DNA from: an uncultured Bacilli bacterium
GTDB taxonomy: Bacteria > Bacillota_I > Bacilli_A > RF39 > UBA660
Direction: 5' to 3'
DNA: 44,300 nucleotides
Assembly: GCA_947624955.1 (NCBI GenBank)
Contig: CANQMM010000006.1
Span: 1 to 44,300, forward strand
The notes under the pieces were generated by a model. It saw nothing but the letters and a program-made list of their open reading frames with translations. It was not told the DNA's origin and ran no database searches. A program made the translations under genes and the position numbers. This document shows, in pieces, positions 33,030 through 41,900 of this stretch. Numbering within the stretch: the first letter of the stretch is position 1; each line of letters opens with the position of its first letter.

Positions 33030-34069
33030 GAAAAATGAAAAATAAAAAATTATGGATATTAGGGGGAATACTAGCATTTATAATTATCCTAGTCGGAGGC
33101 TTTTTGCTGATGTTAAGACCGGTTAGTGATAGTGATGAAAATATCGACTTTATTATTAAACAGGGCGAATCGACAAAAACAGTTATGAGTAATTTAGCGG
33201 AAGCGAATTTAATTAGAAGTAAATTTGTTGCTTATATCTATGCTAAATTTCATAATGGCAGTATTCAAGCCGGGAAATATAGTTTAAAAAGAAGTATGTC
33301 GACAATGGACATCATTAAAAGTTTTTCGAATGGGAAAGATGTAAGAAATATTACTTTTATTGAAGGTAAGACTCTTAGTGAATACATTAAACAAGTTAGT
33401 GAAGAGTTAGATATCGATTATGATGAAGCAATGCAAAAAATCGATAGTAAAGAATATTTACAAGGTTTAATAGATAATGAAGATTATTGGTTTTTAACTG
33501 AAGATATCTTAAATGCAAAAATTTATCATGGACTTGAAGGGTATCTATTTCCGGATACATATCAATTTAATATGAGTAGTGATATCAATGATGTAGTAAT
33601 TAGAATGCTCAATAATACTAAAGTTAAACTTGAACCTTATAGAGATGATATAGAAAATAGTCCGTATTCGATTCACGAAATATTGACACTTGCTAGTATT
33701 GTCGAAAATGAAGGAGCAAGACAAATCGACCGGAAGAAGATTGCTAGTACATTTATCAATCGTTTAAATATAGGGATGACTTTAGGTAGTGATGTAACGG
33801 CGAAATATACTAAAGATAATATCTTACCAGATGATTATTTAAGTAAATGTGATAATGGGTACAATACGCGTTGTGAGAATAATACACTAAGTGTCGGGCC
33901 AATATCATCTGCAAGTATCGTTTCCATCTTGGCGGTGGTAAGACCGGATGATTATGACTATTTATATTTTGTTGCCGATTGCGACGGAATGTTGTATTAT
34001 AATAAGACAGAAGCAGAGCATATAGCAGAAGTCAATAGATTGAAAGCCGAAAACAACTGGTGCGAATAA
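33026..34069 (+). CDS. mltG: Endolytic murein transglycosylase MltG
   Basis: MltG cleaves nascent glycan strands to terminate peptidoglycan synthesis. A short cytoplasmic N-terminus and one membrane helix (LWILGGILAFIIILVGGFLLML) are followed by a LysM-like region (DFIIKQGESTKTVMSNL). The YceG catalytic domain has LEGYLFPDTY and LASIVENEGARQ, where the Glu in VEN near residue 226 is catalytic. At 347 residues it is normal. The start could be ATG 33026 (ATGA coupling to yrzB) or ATG 33035, which has better spacing from GGAG. Confidence 0.95.
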   Translation: MRKMKNKKLWILGGILAFIIILVGGFLLMLRPVSDSDENIDFIIKQGESTKTVMSNLAEANLIRSKFVAYIYAKFHNGSIQAGKYSLKRSMSTMDIIKSFSNGKDVRNITFIEGKTLSEYIKQVSEELDIDYDEAMQKIDSKEYLQGLIDNEDYWFLTEDILNAKIYHGLEGYLFPDTYQFNMSSDINDVVIRMLNNTKVKLEPYRDDIENSPYSIHEILTLASIVENEGARQIDRKKIASTFINRLNIGMTLGSDVTAKYTKDNILPDDYLSKCDNGYNTRCENNTLSVGPISSASIVSILAVVRPDDYDYLYFVADCDGMLYYNKTEAEHIAEVNRLKAENNWCE

Positions 34070-34089
34070 AAGATAGATGGTGAATTTTA

Positions 34090-34683
34090 ATGAAAGAAAC
34101 AATATTAGAAATGGAAGAATATGCTAAAGATCATAATGTTCCAATAATTGAAAAAGATTCAATAGTTTTTATTATGAAATATATAAAAGCTAACAATGTG
34201 AAGAATATTTTGGAAATAGGGAGTGCGATAGGATATTCAGCTATTTTGATGGCGAGTGCGGGGTTAGATGTCAAAGTTACGACGATCGAACGTGATGAAG
34301 CTAGATATATGGAAGCTTTAAAAAATGTTAAAAAGTGTGGATTAGAGAAGAATATCAATGTCGTCTATCAAGATGCTTTGGAAGTCAATCTGAAAGATGT
34401 TGAATATGATTTAATCTTTATTGATGCAGCAAAAGGGCAATATACGAAATTCTTTGAAAAATTTAAATACTTTTTAAGTAAGAATGGTTGTATTATTACC
34501 GATAATTTAAAGTTTCACGGATATGTAGGGAATAAAGACTCGATAGATTCCAAAAACTTAAAAGCTTTAGTCGATAAGATTGAAAAGTATATCGATTTCT
34601 TAAAGAATAATCCGGAATTCGATACGAAGTTTTTTGATATTGGCGATGGCTTATCGGTTAGCGTGAAGAAAGATGAAAAGTAA
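34090..34683 (+). CDS. trmR: tRNA 5-hydroxyuridine methyltransferase TrmR (YrrM)
   Basis: This 197-residue class I SAM methyltransferase is of the catechol O-methyltransferase-like group. ILEIGSAIGYSAILMA is the SAM-binding motif, VTTIERDE holds the acidic residue after strand 2, and LIFIDAAKGQY carries the metal-site Asp. In B. subtilis the syntenic YrrM is TrmR, which methylates ho5U34 to mo5U34 in tRNA. The two U32 genes downstream make the ho5U substrate, so the assignment is strengthened by context. It overlaps the next gene by 11 bases. Confidence 0.88.
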   Translation: MKETILEMEEYAKDHNVPIIEKDSIVFIMKYIKANNVKNILEIGSAIGYSAILMASAGLDVKVTTIERDEARYMEALKNVKKCGLEKNINVVYQDALEVNLKDVEYDLIFIDAAKGQYTKFFEKFKYFLSKNGCIITDNLKFHGYVGNKDSIDSKNLKALVDKIEKYIDFLKNNPEFDTKFFDIGDGLSVSVKKDEK

Positions 34684-35464
34684 TATTTTAATAAGTATCA
34701 ATAAAATTACCGATATAGATAAATATGCAAAAGTGGGAATAAACACTTTTCTTTTTGCGTTGGATGGTTTTTGTGCGGGATATGAAAATACTTTCGATGT
34801 TGAGACGATCAATCAGTATCCTAATTCCTATGTGTTAATAAATCGAATTTTAGATTGTGAAAGTATTGATGCGTTAAAGAAAATATTACCGCAATTGCAA
34901 GTTAAAGGAATTGTCTATGAAGATGTCGGAGTATTTAACATCGTTAAAAATGCCGGTTATAATTTCGAATTAATCTTTTTTCAAAATCATTTTGGGACGA
35001 ATAAAAAAAGTATTAATTTTTGGTTAAAACAGGGAGTAGAGAGTGTTTTTGTAAGTAATGAACTCACGATGGCGGAAATAGAAAGTATTACTAAGGAAGC
35101 GAGTAAACCGGTAGTAGTGCAAGTACTTGGGTATAATCAAGTAATGTATTCAAGACGGAGTTTACTTTCTAATTATCACGATAATTTTCAATTACCAAGA
35201 AAATATGTAGGAATTATCGATGAAATTAGTAGTCATGTAAAATTTAGAGTATTAGAAAATGCCTACGGGACGGTAGTTTTTAGTGAAAAGGTCTTTAATG
35301 GTTTAGAATTACAAAAATTAAACAATGTTAAATATTTTTATATCAATACTAATTTTTTGACTGTTGATGAGGTGCTTGGTTATTTAGAAGGTAGTAATAC
35401 GGACTGTGATCAAGGATTTCTCAATAAAAAGACTTTATTTAAATTGAAAGGGGGCAAAGTGTGA
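34673..35464 (+). CDS. U32 peptidase-like protein, YrrN/TrhP1-type
   Basis: This 263-residue protein has the TIM-barrel-like layout of short U32 family members. Visible segments are DKYAKVGINTFLFAL, VNRILDCES-like INRILDCESIDALKK, LPQLQVKGIVYEDVGVF and ISSHVKFRVLENAYG. It lacks the Cys-rich centre of the larger paralogue that follows, as expected for the short YrrN partner. By synteny with B. subtilis yrrN it takes part in prephenate-dependent tRNA U34 hydroxylation. The stop overlaps the next start (TGATG). Confidence 0.78.
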   Translation: MKSNILISINKITDIDKYAKVGINTFLFALDGFCAGYENTFDVETINQYPNSYVLINRILDCESIDALKKILPQLQVKGIVYEDVGVFNIVKNAGYNFELIFFQNHFGTNKKSINFWLKQGVESVFVSNELTMAEIESITKEASKPVVVQVLGYNQVMYSRRSLLSNYHDNFQLPRKYVGIIDEISSHVKFRVLENAYGTVVFSEKVFNGLELQKLNNVKYFYINTNFLTVDEVLGYLEGSNTDCDQGFLNKKTLFKLKGGKV

Positions 35465-36651
35465 TGGTCGAGTTATTGGCCCCAGCCGGGGATTTAGAAC
35501 GCTTGAAAGTGGCTTTATTATATGGAGCAGATGCCGTTTATTTTGGGGGACAAGATTATAGTCTACGGGCAAATGCGCTAAATTTTACTTTAGAAGAAAT
35601 TAAAGAAGCCACCGAGTTTGCCCATAATTTAAAGAAAAAAGTCTATGTAACTGTAAATATTGTCTTTCACGATGAAGATCTAATAGGTCTTAAAGAATAT
35701 TTAAAACATTTAGATGAAATAGGAATAGATGCTATTATTCTTAGTGATATGGTAGTTTTAGAATTAGTAAAAGAATTAGGTTGTAAATTCGAATGTCATA
35801 TCTCGACTCAAGCAAGTATTTTAAATTATGAGACGGCAAAGTTTTATAAAAGTTTAGGGGCAACGAGAATCGTTCTCGCTAGGGAAGCCCACCGGAAGGA
35901 TATTAAAAGAATCAAAGAAGAAACGAATATGGAGCTAGAATGCTTCATTCACGGAGCGATGTGTACATCTTTTTCCGGAAGATGCGTACTTTCTAATTAT
36001 GTGACAATGCGCGATAGTAATCGCGGTGGATGTGCGCAGGTATGTCGTTTTAGTTTTAAATTTAATGACGATAATGAGGTATTTAGTATGACTCCCAAAG
36101 ATTTAAATATGATTTCGTATATCAAAGAAATGATCAATTTAGGAGTTAACTCTTTTAAAGTGGAAGGAAGAATGCGGTCAATATATTATATTGCGACCGT
36201 TATCGGTTCTTATCGTAAAATTATCGATTTAATATTAGACAATAAATATGATGATGCATATACTAGATATTACTTGGATATATTAAATAGATGTGCTAAT
36301 CGTGATAGTACGCCGCAATTTTTTGATAAGATGGCGGGGGTTAAAGAGCAATATTTCTTAGGAAGAGATGAGGTAAGTAACCAAGATTTTTTAGGAATAG
36401 TATTAAAAAAAGAAAAAAATTATATAATATTAGAGCAACGTAATTATTTTAAAGTGGGTGATATCGTCGAGTTTTTCACACCAAATGGCGAAGTTGTAAC
36501 GTTCAAAATTGGGGAAATGTATGATGAAAATAACGAATTAATTGAGGTAGCTAGACATCCAAGAATGACTGTAAAATTACGGTGTGATCTCGATTTACCC
36601 GAGTATTCAATGATGCGAATAAAAGTATTTGACATCGAGGAATATTTGTAG
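35464..36651 (+). CDS. trhP: U32 family tRNA hydroxylation protein TrhP (YrrO-like)
   Basis: This is a full-length U32 protein of 395 residues. ELLAPAGDLERLKVALLYGADAVYFGG is the family opening. The Cys-rich core CFIHGAMCTSFSGRC ... GGCAQVCR is intact and probably binds an Fe-S cluster. A C-terminal beta-barrel domain ends the protein. These proteins install ho5U34 in tRNA, which TrmR then methylates. ATG 35464 overlaps the preceding stop as TGATG and lies nine bases after AAAGGGGG; the GTG at 35461 is an alternative. In Bacillus a udk gene usually follows, but here greA comes directly. Confidence 0.93.
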   Translation: MVELLAPAGDLERLKVALLYGADAVYFGGQDYSLRANALNFTLEEIKEATEFAHNLKKKVYVTVNIVFHDEDLIGLKEYLKHLDEIGIDAIILSDMVVLELVKELGCKFECHISTQASILNYETAKFYKSLGATRIVLAREAHRKDIKRIKEETNMELECFIHGAMCTSFSGRCVLSNYVTMRDSNRGGCAQVCRFSFKFNDDNEVFSMTPKDLNMISYIKEMINLGVNSFKVEGRMRSIYYIATVIGSYRKIIDLILDNKYDDAYTRYYLDILNRCANRDSTPQFFDKMAGVKEQYFLGRDEVSNQDFLGIVLKKEKNYIILEQRNYFKVGDIVEFFTPNGEVVTFKIGEMYDENNELIEVARHPRMTVKLRCDLDLPEYSMMRIKVFDIEEYL

Positions 36652-36686
36652 TATTCTTATGACAACATTTTATGAGGTGATAATTA

Positions 36687-37157
36687 ATGTCAAAAAAAGA
36701 AGAAATATTATTAACTGCTGATGGTTATTTAGAACTTGAAGAAGAGTTAAATGATTTAAAATTAAATAAGCGTAGTGAAGTAATTAAAGCGATAAAGGAA
36801 GCTAGAAGTCACGGCGATTTATCAGAAAACAGTGAATATGATGCAGCTAGAGATGAACAAGCCCAACTAGAAGCCCGAATTCAAGAATTAGAATACAAAT
36901 TGGAACACGCCAAGATTGTCGATGATAAAAATAAAGATACAGTCAATGTTGGAACAACTGTGGTAATTAAATATATCGACGATGATGAGACAGAAGAATA
37001 TAAGATTGTCGGTTCTTTGGAAGCTGATCCATTCGAAAATAAAATTAGTAATGAATCACCAATCGGGGCCGCTATTATGGGTAAAAAAGTCGGTGAGGTA
37101 ATCAGCGTAGCTAGTCCAAATGGCGCTTATGATGTGGAAATAGTAAGCATTGCTTAA
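36687..37157 (+). CDS. greA: Transcription elongation factor GreA
   Basis: GreA rescues backtracked RNA polymerase by stimulating transcript cleavage. The N-terminal coiled coil starts LTADGYLELEEELNDLK and carries the acidic tip GDLSENSEYDAARDEQ. The C-terminal FKBP-like domain has SNESPIGAAIMGKKVGE. At 156 residues it is the usual length. It lies 35 bases after trhP behind TGAGGTGA; no clear separate promoter is seen. A strong terminator overlaps the last codons. Confidence 0.97.
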   Translation: MSKKEEILLTADGYLELEEELNDLKLNKRSEVIKAIKEARSHGDLSENSEYDAARDEQAQLEARIQELEYKLEHAKIVDDKNKDTVNVGTTVVIKYIDDDETEEYKIVGSLEADPFENKISNESPIGAAIMGKKVGEVISVASPNGAYDVEIVSIA

Positions 37158-37170
37158 AGCAGTGCTTTTT
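37146..37170 (+). terminator. Intrinsic terminator of greA
   Basis: AGCATTGC pairs with GCAGTGCT (one G-U) around TTAAA, followed by T. The greA stop codon lies in the hairpin. Confidence 0.88.
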
Positions 37171-37172
37171 AC

Positions 37173-37201
37173 TTGAAAAAAGTGAGTTTATATGGTATTA
37201 T
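37173..37201 (+). promoter_or_regulatory. Promoter of the EF-hand lipoprotein gene
   Basis: TTGAAA at 37173-37178 and TATTAT at 37196-37201 are 17 bases apart, with TGG directly before the -10. Confidence 0.75.
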
Positions 37202-37227
37202 ATGGTAACTGTTAAGGGGTGTTGATG

Positions 37228-37992
37228 ATGAAAGTTAAGAGAGTGTTACCACTAAGTGATTATACAATTAATCGGGGATTAGATATTTTAAAAAGACTAG
37301 GAGTTAGTTCTTTAGCTTTAGTTATAATGTTAAGTTCTTGTGCGAAGCCGAAAGCAAAGACGGAAGGCAAATATGTTTTTGTGAAACAACCGCACGTTGT
37401 CGGGGATAATTATTATCAATTTCATTGGCAAGATAAAGATGAAGATGGTTTAATAGAAGATGGTGAGGTCCTTTGCCGAACGATAAAAATTGATAATCAA
37501 ATGGTGGTCGAAGCCCAAACGGATGCCAATGTCTTAGCAGTTAGTGATAATCCAGTAGAAGAAGCATTTGCCTATGTCGGGGAATATACGGAAGATATGG
37601 GAGATTTACCAACTACTGATGAGGTAAGAAAAATGGTCAATGATAGTATGCCAGCTCAGCAGAAATTTGTTATGTTGAAAAGACCGGAAGTAAGTGCCGA
37701 TGGCAAATACGTACGTTGGTATTACTTTGTCGATAAAAATGGCGATGGACAAATGAACTATAGTGAAATTTGCTATTATGATGAACCAATCGATCCGGAT
37801 AAAGATTATATTCCTGCCCAACCTAATGCTAATGTTTTGGCGGTAGGTAGTGACCTTCTTTTAGACGGATGGCAAGTTTACGATGTTTATGATGAAGATA
37901 AATATCCGGATCTCGATGATGTCGAGGATATTGAAAGACAAATAAGGCGGAACGAAAAAAACAATCAAAATCGGTTAGTATTAGTACCTTAA
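37228..37992 (+). CDS. Lipoprotein with two EF-hand-like repeats
   Basis: The protein is 254 residues with a long signal sequence ending in the lipobox LSSC (Cys38). The mature part is an internal duplication. Each half has a KFV./KYVF strand, an EF-hand-like calcium loop (DKDEDGLIEDGE in the first, DKNGDGQMNYSE in the second), and an NANVLAV or DANVLAV segment. Both loops have Asp/Asn at positions 1, 3 and 5, Gly at 6 and Glu at 12, so calcium binding is likely. The C-terminus is charged. ATG 37228, six bases after AAGGGGTG, is preferred. Overall function is unknown; it is a single gene with its own promoter. Confidence 0.8.
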   Translation: MKVKRVLPLSDYTINRGLDILKRLGVSSLALVIMLSSCAKPKAKTEGKYVFVKQPHVVGDNYYQFHWQDKDEDGLIEDGEVLCRTIKIDNQMVVEAQTDANVLAVSDNPVEEAFAYVGEYTEDMGDLPTTDEVRKMVNDSMPAQQKFVMLKRPEVSADGKYVRWYYFVDKNGDGQMNYSEICYYDEPIDPDKDYIPAQPNANVLAVGSDLLLDGWQVYDVYDEDKYPDLDDVEDIERQIRRNEKNNQNRLVLVP

Positions 37993-38035
37993 AATTATTA
38001 AAAAGATATGACTTTAATTTTAGGAAAAAATATTA

Positions 38036-38041
38036 TATAAT
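38036..38041 (+). promoter_or_regulatory. -10 box of the tig promoter
   Basis: TATAAT lies 24 bases before the tig ATG. The -35 at 17 bases (TTTAAT) is weak. Confidence 0.5.
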
Positions 38042-38065
38042 GTTGAAAGGCGAAAGGAAGATATT

Positions 38066-39310
38066 ATGAAAAATGTACATGTAATAAATGCAGAGGTTAA
38101 AGGTAGTGAATGGAGTAGTGCTCTAGATGCTGCTTTTCAAAAGAAAAAGAAAGACGTTAAAGTAGATGGTTTTAGAAAGGGCGCAGTACCTAAGGATATC
38201 TATATTAAGAAATTTGGTATCGAATCATTATATATGGATGCTGTCGATATCGCTTTAAGTAGTGCTTACAATCAAGCTATCAGAGATAATGGTTTAATCC
38301 CGGTTGCGGAACCCCAAATCGATATTAAAGGAATCAATCAAGATCACGTTGAATTTGAAATAACAATTATTACAAAACCGGAAGTTAAATTAGGTAAATA
38401 TACGAAATTAGGAGTTAAGAAACCTACTATCAAAGTTAGTGAAAAAGAAATTGATGAAGAGATTGCGAAACTTTCTACTAAACTAGCAGAGATTGTTATT
38501 AAAGAAAATGGTCAAGTAGTAGAAGGCAATACCGCAGTTATCGACTTTGATGGCGTTGTGGATGGTGAAAAACTCGAAGGTGGCTCAGGAAAGAACTATC
38601 CATTAGAGATTGGATCACATACTTTTATTCCGGGATTTGAAGAAGGAATAATTGGCATGAGTGTTGGAGAGACTAAAACTTTAGATTTACAATTCCCTGA
38701 TAATTATACAGAAAACTTAAAAGGCAAAGATGTTACTTTTACTGTAACAGTTAATGAGATTAAAGAACGGGTTCTTCCAGAAATGAATAAAGATTTCTTT
38801 GCGGATTTAGGTTATGAAGATATCGATAATGAAAAAGACTTTAGAGCCGAAATTAAGAAGTCAATTGAAGAAAGAAAAGGCGTTGAAGAAGACGATAAAT
38901 ATATTAATGAATGCTTAGAAGCCGCTAGTCAAAATATGGAAATCGAACTAAATCCGGAAATTGTCGATGATGAGGTTCATAGAATGATGCATCAATTTGA
39001 AGAACAATTATCAATGCAAGGTTTAAATTTGGAACAATATTACCAATTTACCGGTTCTAGTCACGATAAACTTCACGAACAAATGGCACCGGAAGCAACT
39101 AAGAGAGTAAGATATCGTTATCTACTTGAAGAAGTTGCCGACAAAGAAAAGATTGAAATTAGTGATAAAGTTGCCGAAGCAGAAGCTGAAAAGATGGCAA
39201 GTTTATATGGGATGAGTAAAGAAGATTTCTTGAGTGCCTTTGGCGGACTTGATATGGTTAAATACGATTTAAGAATGCGTCAAGCGATTGAAATTGTTAA
39301 AGAAAATTAA
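38066..39310 (+). CDS. tig: Trigger factor (ribosome-associated chaperone and PPIase)
   Basis: Trigger factor binds nascent chains at the ribosome exit. The N-terminal ribosome-binding signature appears as VDGFRKGAVPKDIYIKKFG near residues 33-51. The FKBP-type PPIase domain lies at about 145-235 (AVIDFDGVVDGEKLEGG, FIPGFEEGIIGMSVGE). The helical C-terminal domain follows. The length of 414 residues is slightly short but complete. AAAGGAAG precedes the ATG, and TATAAT at 38036-38041 is a likely -10 box. A GAAA-tetraloop terminator follows. Confidence 0.96.
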   Translation: MKNVHVINAEVKGSEWSSALDAAFQKKKKDVKVDGFRKGAVPKDIYIKKFGIESLYMDAVDIALSSAYNQAIRDNGLIPVAEPQIDIKGINQDHVEFEITIITKPEVKLGKYTKLGVKKPTIKVSEKEIDEEIAKLSTKLAEIVIKENGQVVEGNTAVIDFDGVVDGEKLEGGSGKNYPLEIGSHTFIPGFEEGIIGMSVGETKTLDLQFPDNYTENLKGKDVTFTVTVNEIKERVLPEMNKDFFADLGYEDIDNEKDFRAEIKKSIEERKGVEEDDKYINECLEAASQNMEIELNPEIVDDEVHRMMHQFEEQLSMQGLNLEQYYQFTGSSHDKLHEQMAPEATKRVRYRYLLEEVADKEKIEISDKVAEAEAEKMASLYGMSKEDFLSAFGGLDMVKYDLRMRQAIEIVKEN

Positions 39311-39332
39311 AGTATCGAAAGATACTTTTTTT
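39310..39332 (+). terminator. Intrinsic terminator of tig
   Basis: AAGTATC pairs perfectly with GATACTT around a GAAA tetraloop, then five T. Confidence 0.88.
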
Positions 39333-39377
39333 AGGCAAAGAAACTAGATTGTGATAAAATAAATATTAGGTGAGATT

Positions 39378-40013
39378 ATGCAAGTAGAAATTGATGGTAA
39401 TCTTATAGAAGTAGTTATCGTTTATAAAGATAATAAGAATATTTATTTCCGGTTTAAAGATGATGGGAAGTTGTATGTTTATTGCAGTCGGTGGGTTAGT
39501 GAAGCAAGTATTAAGAAGATAATTAAGAAAAATGAAAAATCTTTAAGTAAAATGCTTACAAGAAATAGTAAATCTTTGGATAATCAGCAATATTTCTATT
39601 ATTTGGGAAAGAAATATATTGTGGTCTTTAGTGATATCGATGGAGTGTTATTGGATGATGGCTATGTTTTTGTCAAAAATCGGGAAAAGTTAGAGAAATT
39701 TTACCGACAAGAATGCCAAAGGATATTTACGAAAAGAGTAAGAGAATTTCAAGAATTAATTAAAGATGTACCGGATTTTAGTTTAAGAATAAGAAAGATG
39801 AAAACAAGATGGGGAGTTAATAATGTGAGTAAAAGAATTATTACTTTAAATAGTGAATTACTCAAGTATGATTTTGATTTACTCGATTATGTAATAGTGC
39901 ACGAGATGTGCCATTTTTATGAAGCTAACCACAGTAAGTTTTTTTGGCAACACGTCGAAGAATATTATCCCAAATATAAATTGGCGAGGAAAAGATTGAG
40001 AGAAGGGTTATAA
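39378..40013 (+). CDS. YgjP-like (DUF45) metallopeptidase
   Basis: This 211-residue protein has the DUF45/YgjP layout: a beta-rich N-terminal half (IYFRFKDDGKLYVYCSRW), the segment MKTRWGVNNVSKRIITLNSELLKYD, and the zinc motif VHEMCHFYEANHS (HExxH near residue 174) with the third-ligand helix after it. These SprT-related proteins are predicted metal-dependent hydrolases of unknown substrate. An extended -10 element TGATAAAAT lies just upstream at 39352-39360. The stop overlaps the next start as TAATG. Confidence 0.88.
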   Translation: MQVEIDGNLIEVVIVYKDNKNIYFRFKDDGKLYVYCSRWVSEASIKKIIKKNEKSLSKMLTRNSKSLDNQQYFYYLGKKYIVVFSDIDGVLLDDGYVFVKNREKLEKFYRQECQRIFTKRVREFQELIKDVPDFSLRIRKMKTRWGVNNVSKRIITLNSELLKYDFDLLDYVIVHEMCHFYEANHSKFFWQHVEEYYPKYKLARKRLREGL

Positions 40014-40738
40014 TGGTGAAAATAACATCACTTAACAATGAAAAAGTGAAAGAATGGGTCAAGTTAAGTAAGAAAAAGTATCGAGATGCGACAGGGTTAT
40101 TCTTGGTAGAAAGCGAACACTTAGTGCAAGAAGCAATCAAGTTAGATATCGTTAAGGAAATAATTACGGAAGAAGAAAGAGAATGGTCTGGTATTCCGGT
40201 ATATGTAGTTACTAAGGATATTTTAAAGAAAATTAGTAATTTAGAGTGTGCTCCTAAAATGATGGCGGTAGTTAAAATCGTCAATGCCAAAGAAATTAAA
40301 GGACGAGTGCTAATACTTGACCATATTCAAGACCCTGGTAATCTTGGGACAATGCTTAGGAGTGCGGTGGCCTTTGGATTTAATTCAATTATTTTAAGTG
40401 AAGATACCGTAGATGTCTATAATGATAAAGTAATTAGAGCTAGTGAAGGGATGATTTTTAAGCTCAATATTGTCAGGGGCAATATTAAAGATATAATTAA
40501 AGAATTAAAGAAAAATAATTATACTGTATATGGGACGGATGTTGTTAATGGTAAACTAGTTCAAGATATAGCTAAAGAGGAATTATTAGCAGTAGTTATT
40601 GGGAATGAAGGGCAAGGCGTAGATAAGGAAGTTAAAGAACTATGTCAAGAAAATATTTATATTCCCATCAAAGATAATTGTGAGAGTTTAAATGCCGCGG
40701 TGGCAGCAAGTATTATAATGTATGAGATAAGTAGGTGA
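40013..40738 (+). CDS. TrmH-family (SpoU) RNA methyltransferase
   Basis: This SPOUT-class 2'-O-ribose methyltransferase has 241 residues. The N-terminal substrate-binding domain is present (ITSLNNEKVKEWVKLSKKKYRDATGLFLVE). The catalytic domain has the three SPOUT motifs: QDPGNLGTMLRSA, VVIGNEGQGV and ESLNAAVAASIIMYE. It could act on 23S rRNA or tRNA; the sequence does not decide. It is coupled to the YgjP-like gene (TAATG) and followed by rimM after three bases. Confidence 0.9.
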   Translation: MVKITSLNNEKVKEWVKLSKKKYRDATGLFLVESEHLVQEAIKLDIVKEIITEEEREWSGIPVYVVTKDILKKISNLECAPKMMAVVKIVNAKEIKGRVLILDHIQDPGNLGTMLRSAVAFGFNSIILSEDTVDVYNDKVIRASEGMIFKLNIVRGNIKDIIKELKKNNYTVYGTDVVNGKLVQDIAKEELLAVVIGNEGQGVDKEVKELCQENIYIPIKDNCESLNAAVAASIIMYEISR

Positions 40739-40741
40739 CTT

Positions 40742-41233
40742 ATGGATTTAGTATATGTTGGGAAAATAGTAAATACCCACGGAATTAAAGGAGAATTACG
40801 GATTAAGAGTAATATTGAATATAAAGAAAGAGTATTTAAACCAGGTAATACTTTATATATTGGGAATAAATATTATCAAGAGGTAATCGATACTTATCGC
40901 GTACATAAAGATTATGATATGGTAAGATTTAAAGGATATGATAATATCAATCAAGTACTCAATTATCTGCAAAAAGATGTCTATATTGCGAGAGAAGAAT
41001 TAGAATTAAATGATGAAGAATATATTTTAGATGATTTGATTGGTTTAGATGTTTATAAAGATGGAAATAGACTTGGTAAAATTAGCGAAATCGTGTATAA
41101 TGGTAGTAATATTTTATTAAGTATTGCAGGGGAAAAGAATTTCTATATTCCCAATAATCCAAATTTTATTAAAAAAGTAGATTTAAAGAATAAGCAAGTA
41201 TTAGTAGATAATACTGAAGGGTTGATGTTATGA
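40742..41233 (+). CDS. rimM: 16S rRNA processing protein RimM
   Basis: RimM assists 30S head maturation with ribosomal protein S19. The N-terminal barrel opens VYVGKIVNTHGIKGELRIKS; the PRC-barrel domain follows (YILDDLIGLDVYKDGNRLGKISEI and FYIPNNPNFIKKVDL). It has 163 residues. It overlaps trmD by four bases (ATGA), the usual Firmicutes pairing. Confidence 0.95.
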   Translation: MDLVYVGKIVNTHGIKGELRIKSNIEYKERVFKPGNTLYIGNKYYQEVIDTYRVHKDYDMVRFKGYDNINQVLNYLQKDVYIAREELELNDEEYILDDLIGLDVYKDGNRLGKISEIVYNGSNILLSIAGEKNFYIPNNPNFIKKVDLKNKQVLVDNTEGLML

Positions 41234-41892
41234 GAATTGATATATTGACATTATTTCCGGGGATGTTTCAGGGATTTATCAATGAATCTATAATTAAAAG
41301 AGCAATCAATAAAGGATTAGTAACAATAAATGTTATTGACTTTAGAGAGTATTCCGAGTTAAATAATAAGCAGGTGGATGATACACCTTATGGGGGCGGA
41401 GGAGGAATGGTTCTCAGGTGTGAGCCATTATTCAAAGCAGTAGAGAGTATCAAAACCACTGATAGTAAAGTAATATTGATGACTCCGGATGGCTATCAAT
41501 ATAAACAAAGTATGGCAGTTGATTTAAGTAAATTTAAACATCTCATTATTATTTGTGGACACTATGAGGGGTTTGATGAAAGAATTAGAACTCTTGCCGA
41601 TTATGAAATTAGTATAGGAGATTATATATTAACCGGTGGGGAACTAGCAAGTATGGTAGTTAGTGATAGTATCATTAGACTTTTAGATGGAGTTATCAAT
41701 AAGGTAAGTTTAGATAGTGAAAGTTTTAATGATAATCTACTAGATTATCCGGTATATACTAAACCGCAAGTATTTAGAGGCTTAGAAGTACCTGAAGTAT
41801 TAATAAGTGGGGATCATGCGAAGATAAAGGCATGGCAAGAAAATAAAAGAATAGAAAGAACAAAAGAAAGACGACCTGATTTATTGAAGTAG
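41230..41892 (+). CDS. trmD: tRNA (guanine37-N1)-methyltransferase TrmD
   Basis: TrmD makes m1G37 in tRNA and prevents frameshifting. The opening MRIDILTLFPGMF, the segment DDTPYGGGGGMVL, and the knot motifs LIIICGHYEGFDERI and EISIGDYILTGGELA are all present. The C-terminal segment DYPVYTKPQVFRGLEVPEVL and KRIERTKERRPDLL close it. It has 220 residues. It is coupled to rimM. In Bacillus rplS follows; here three unknown genes come first. Confidence 0.97.
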   Translation: MRIDILTLFPGMFQGFINESIIKRAINKGLVTINVIDFREYSELNNKQVDDTPYGGGGGMVLRCEPLFKAVESIKTTDSKVILMTPDGYQYKQSMAVDLSKFKHLIIICGHYEGFDERIRTLADYEISIGDYILTGGELASMVVSDSIIRLLDGVINKVSLDSESFNDNLLDYPVYTKPQVFRGLEVPEVLISGDHAKIKAWQENKRIERTKERRPDLLK

Positions 41893-41900
41893 GTGAGAAG

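Noticed and set aside
39925-40290. Minus-strand 121-codon ORF opposite the YgjP-like and TrmH-like genes
   Set aside because: It covers conserved motifs of both sense genes and shows no ribosome binding site.
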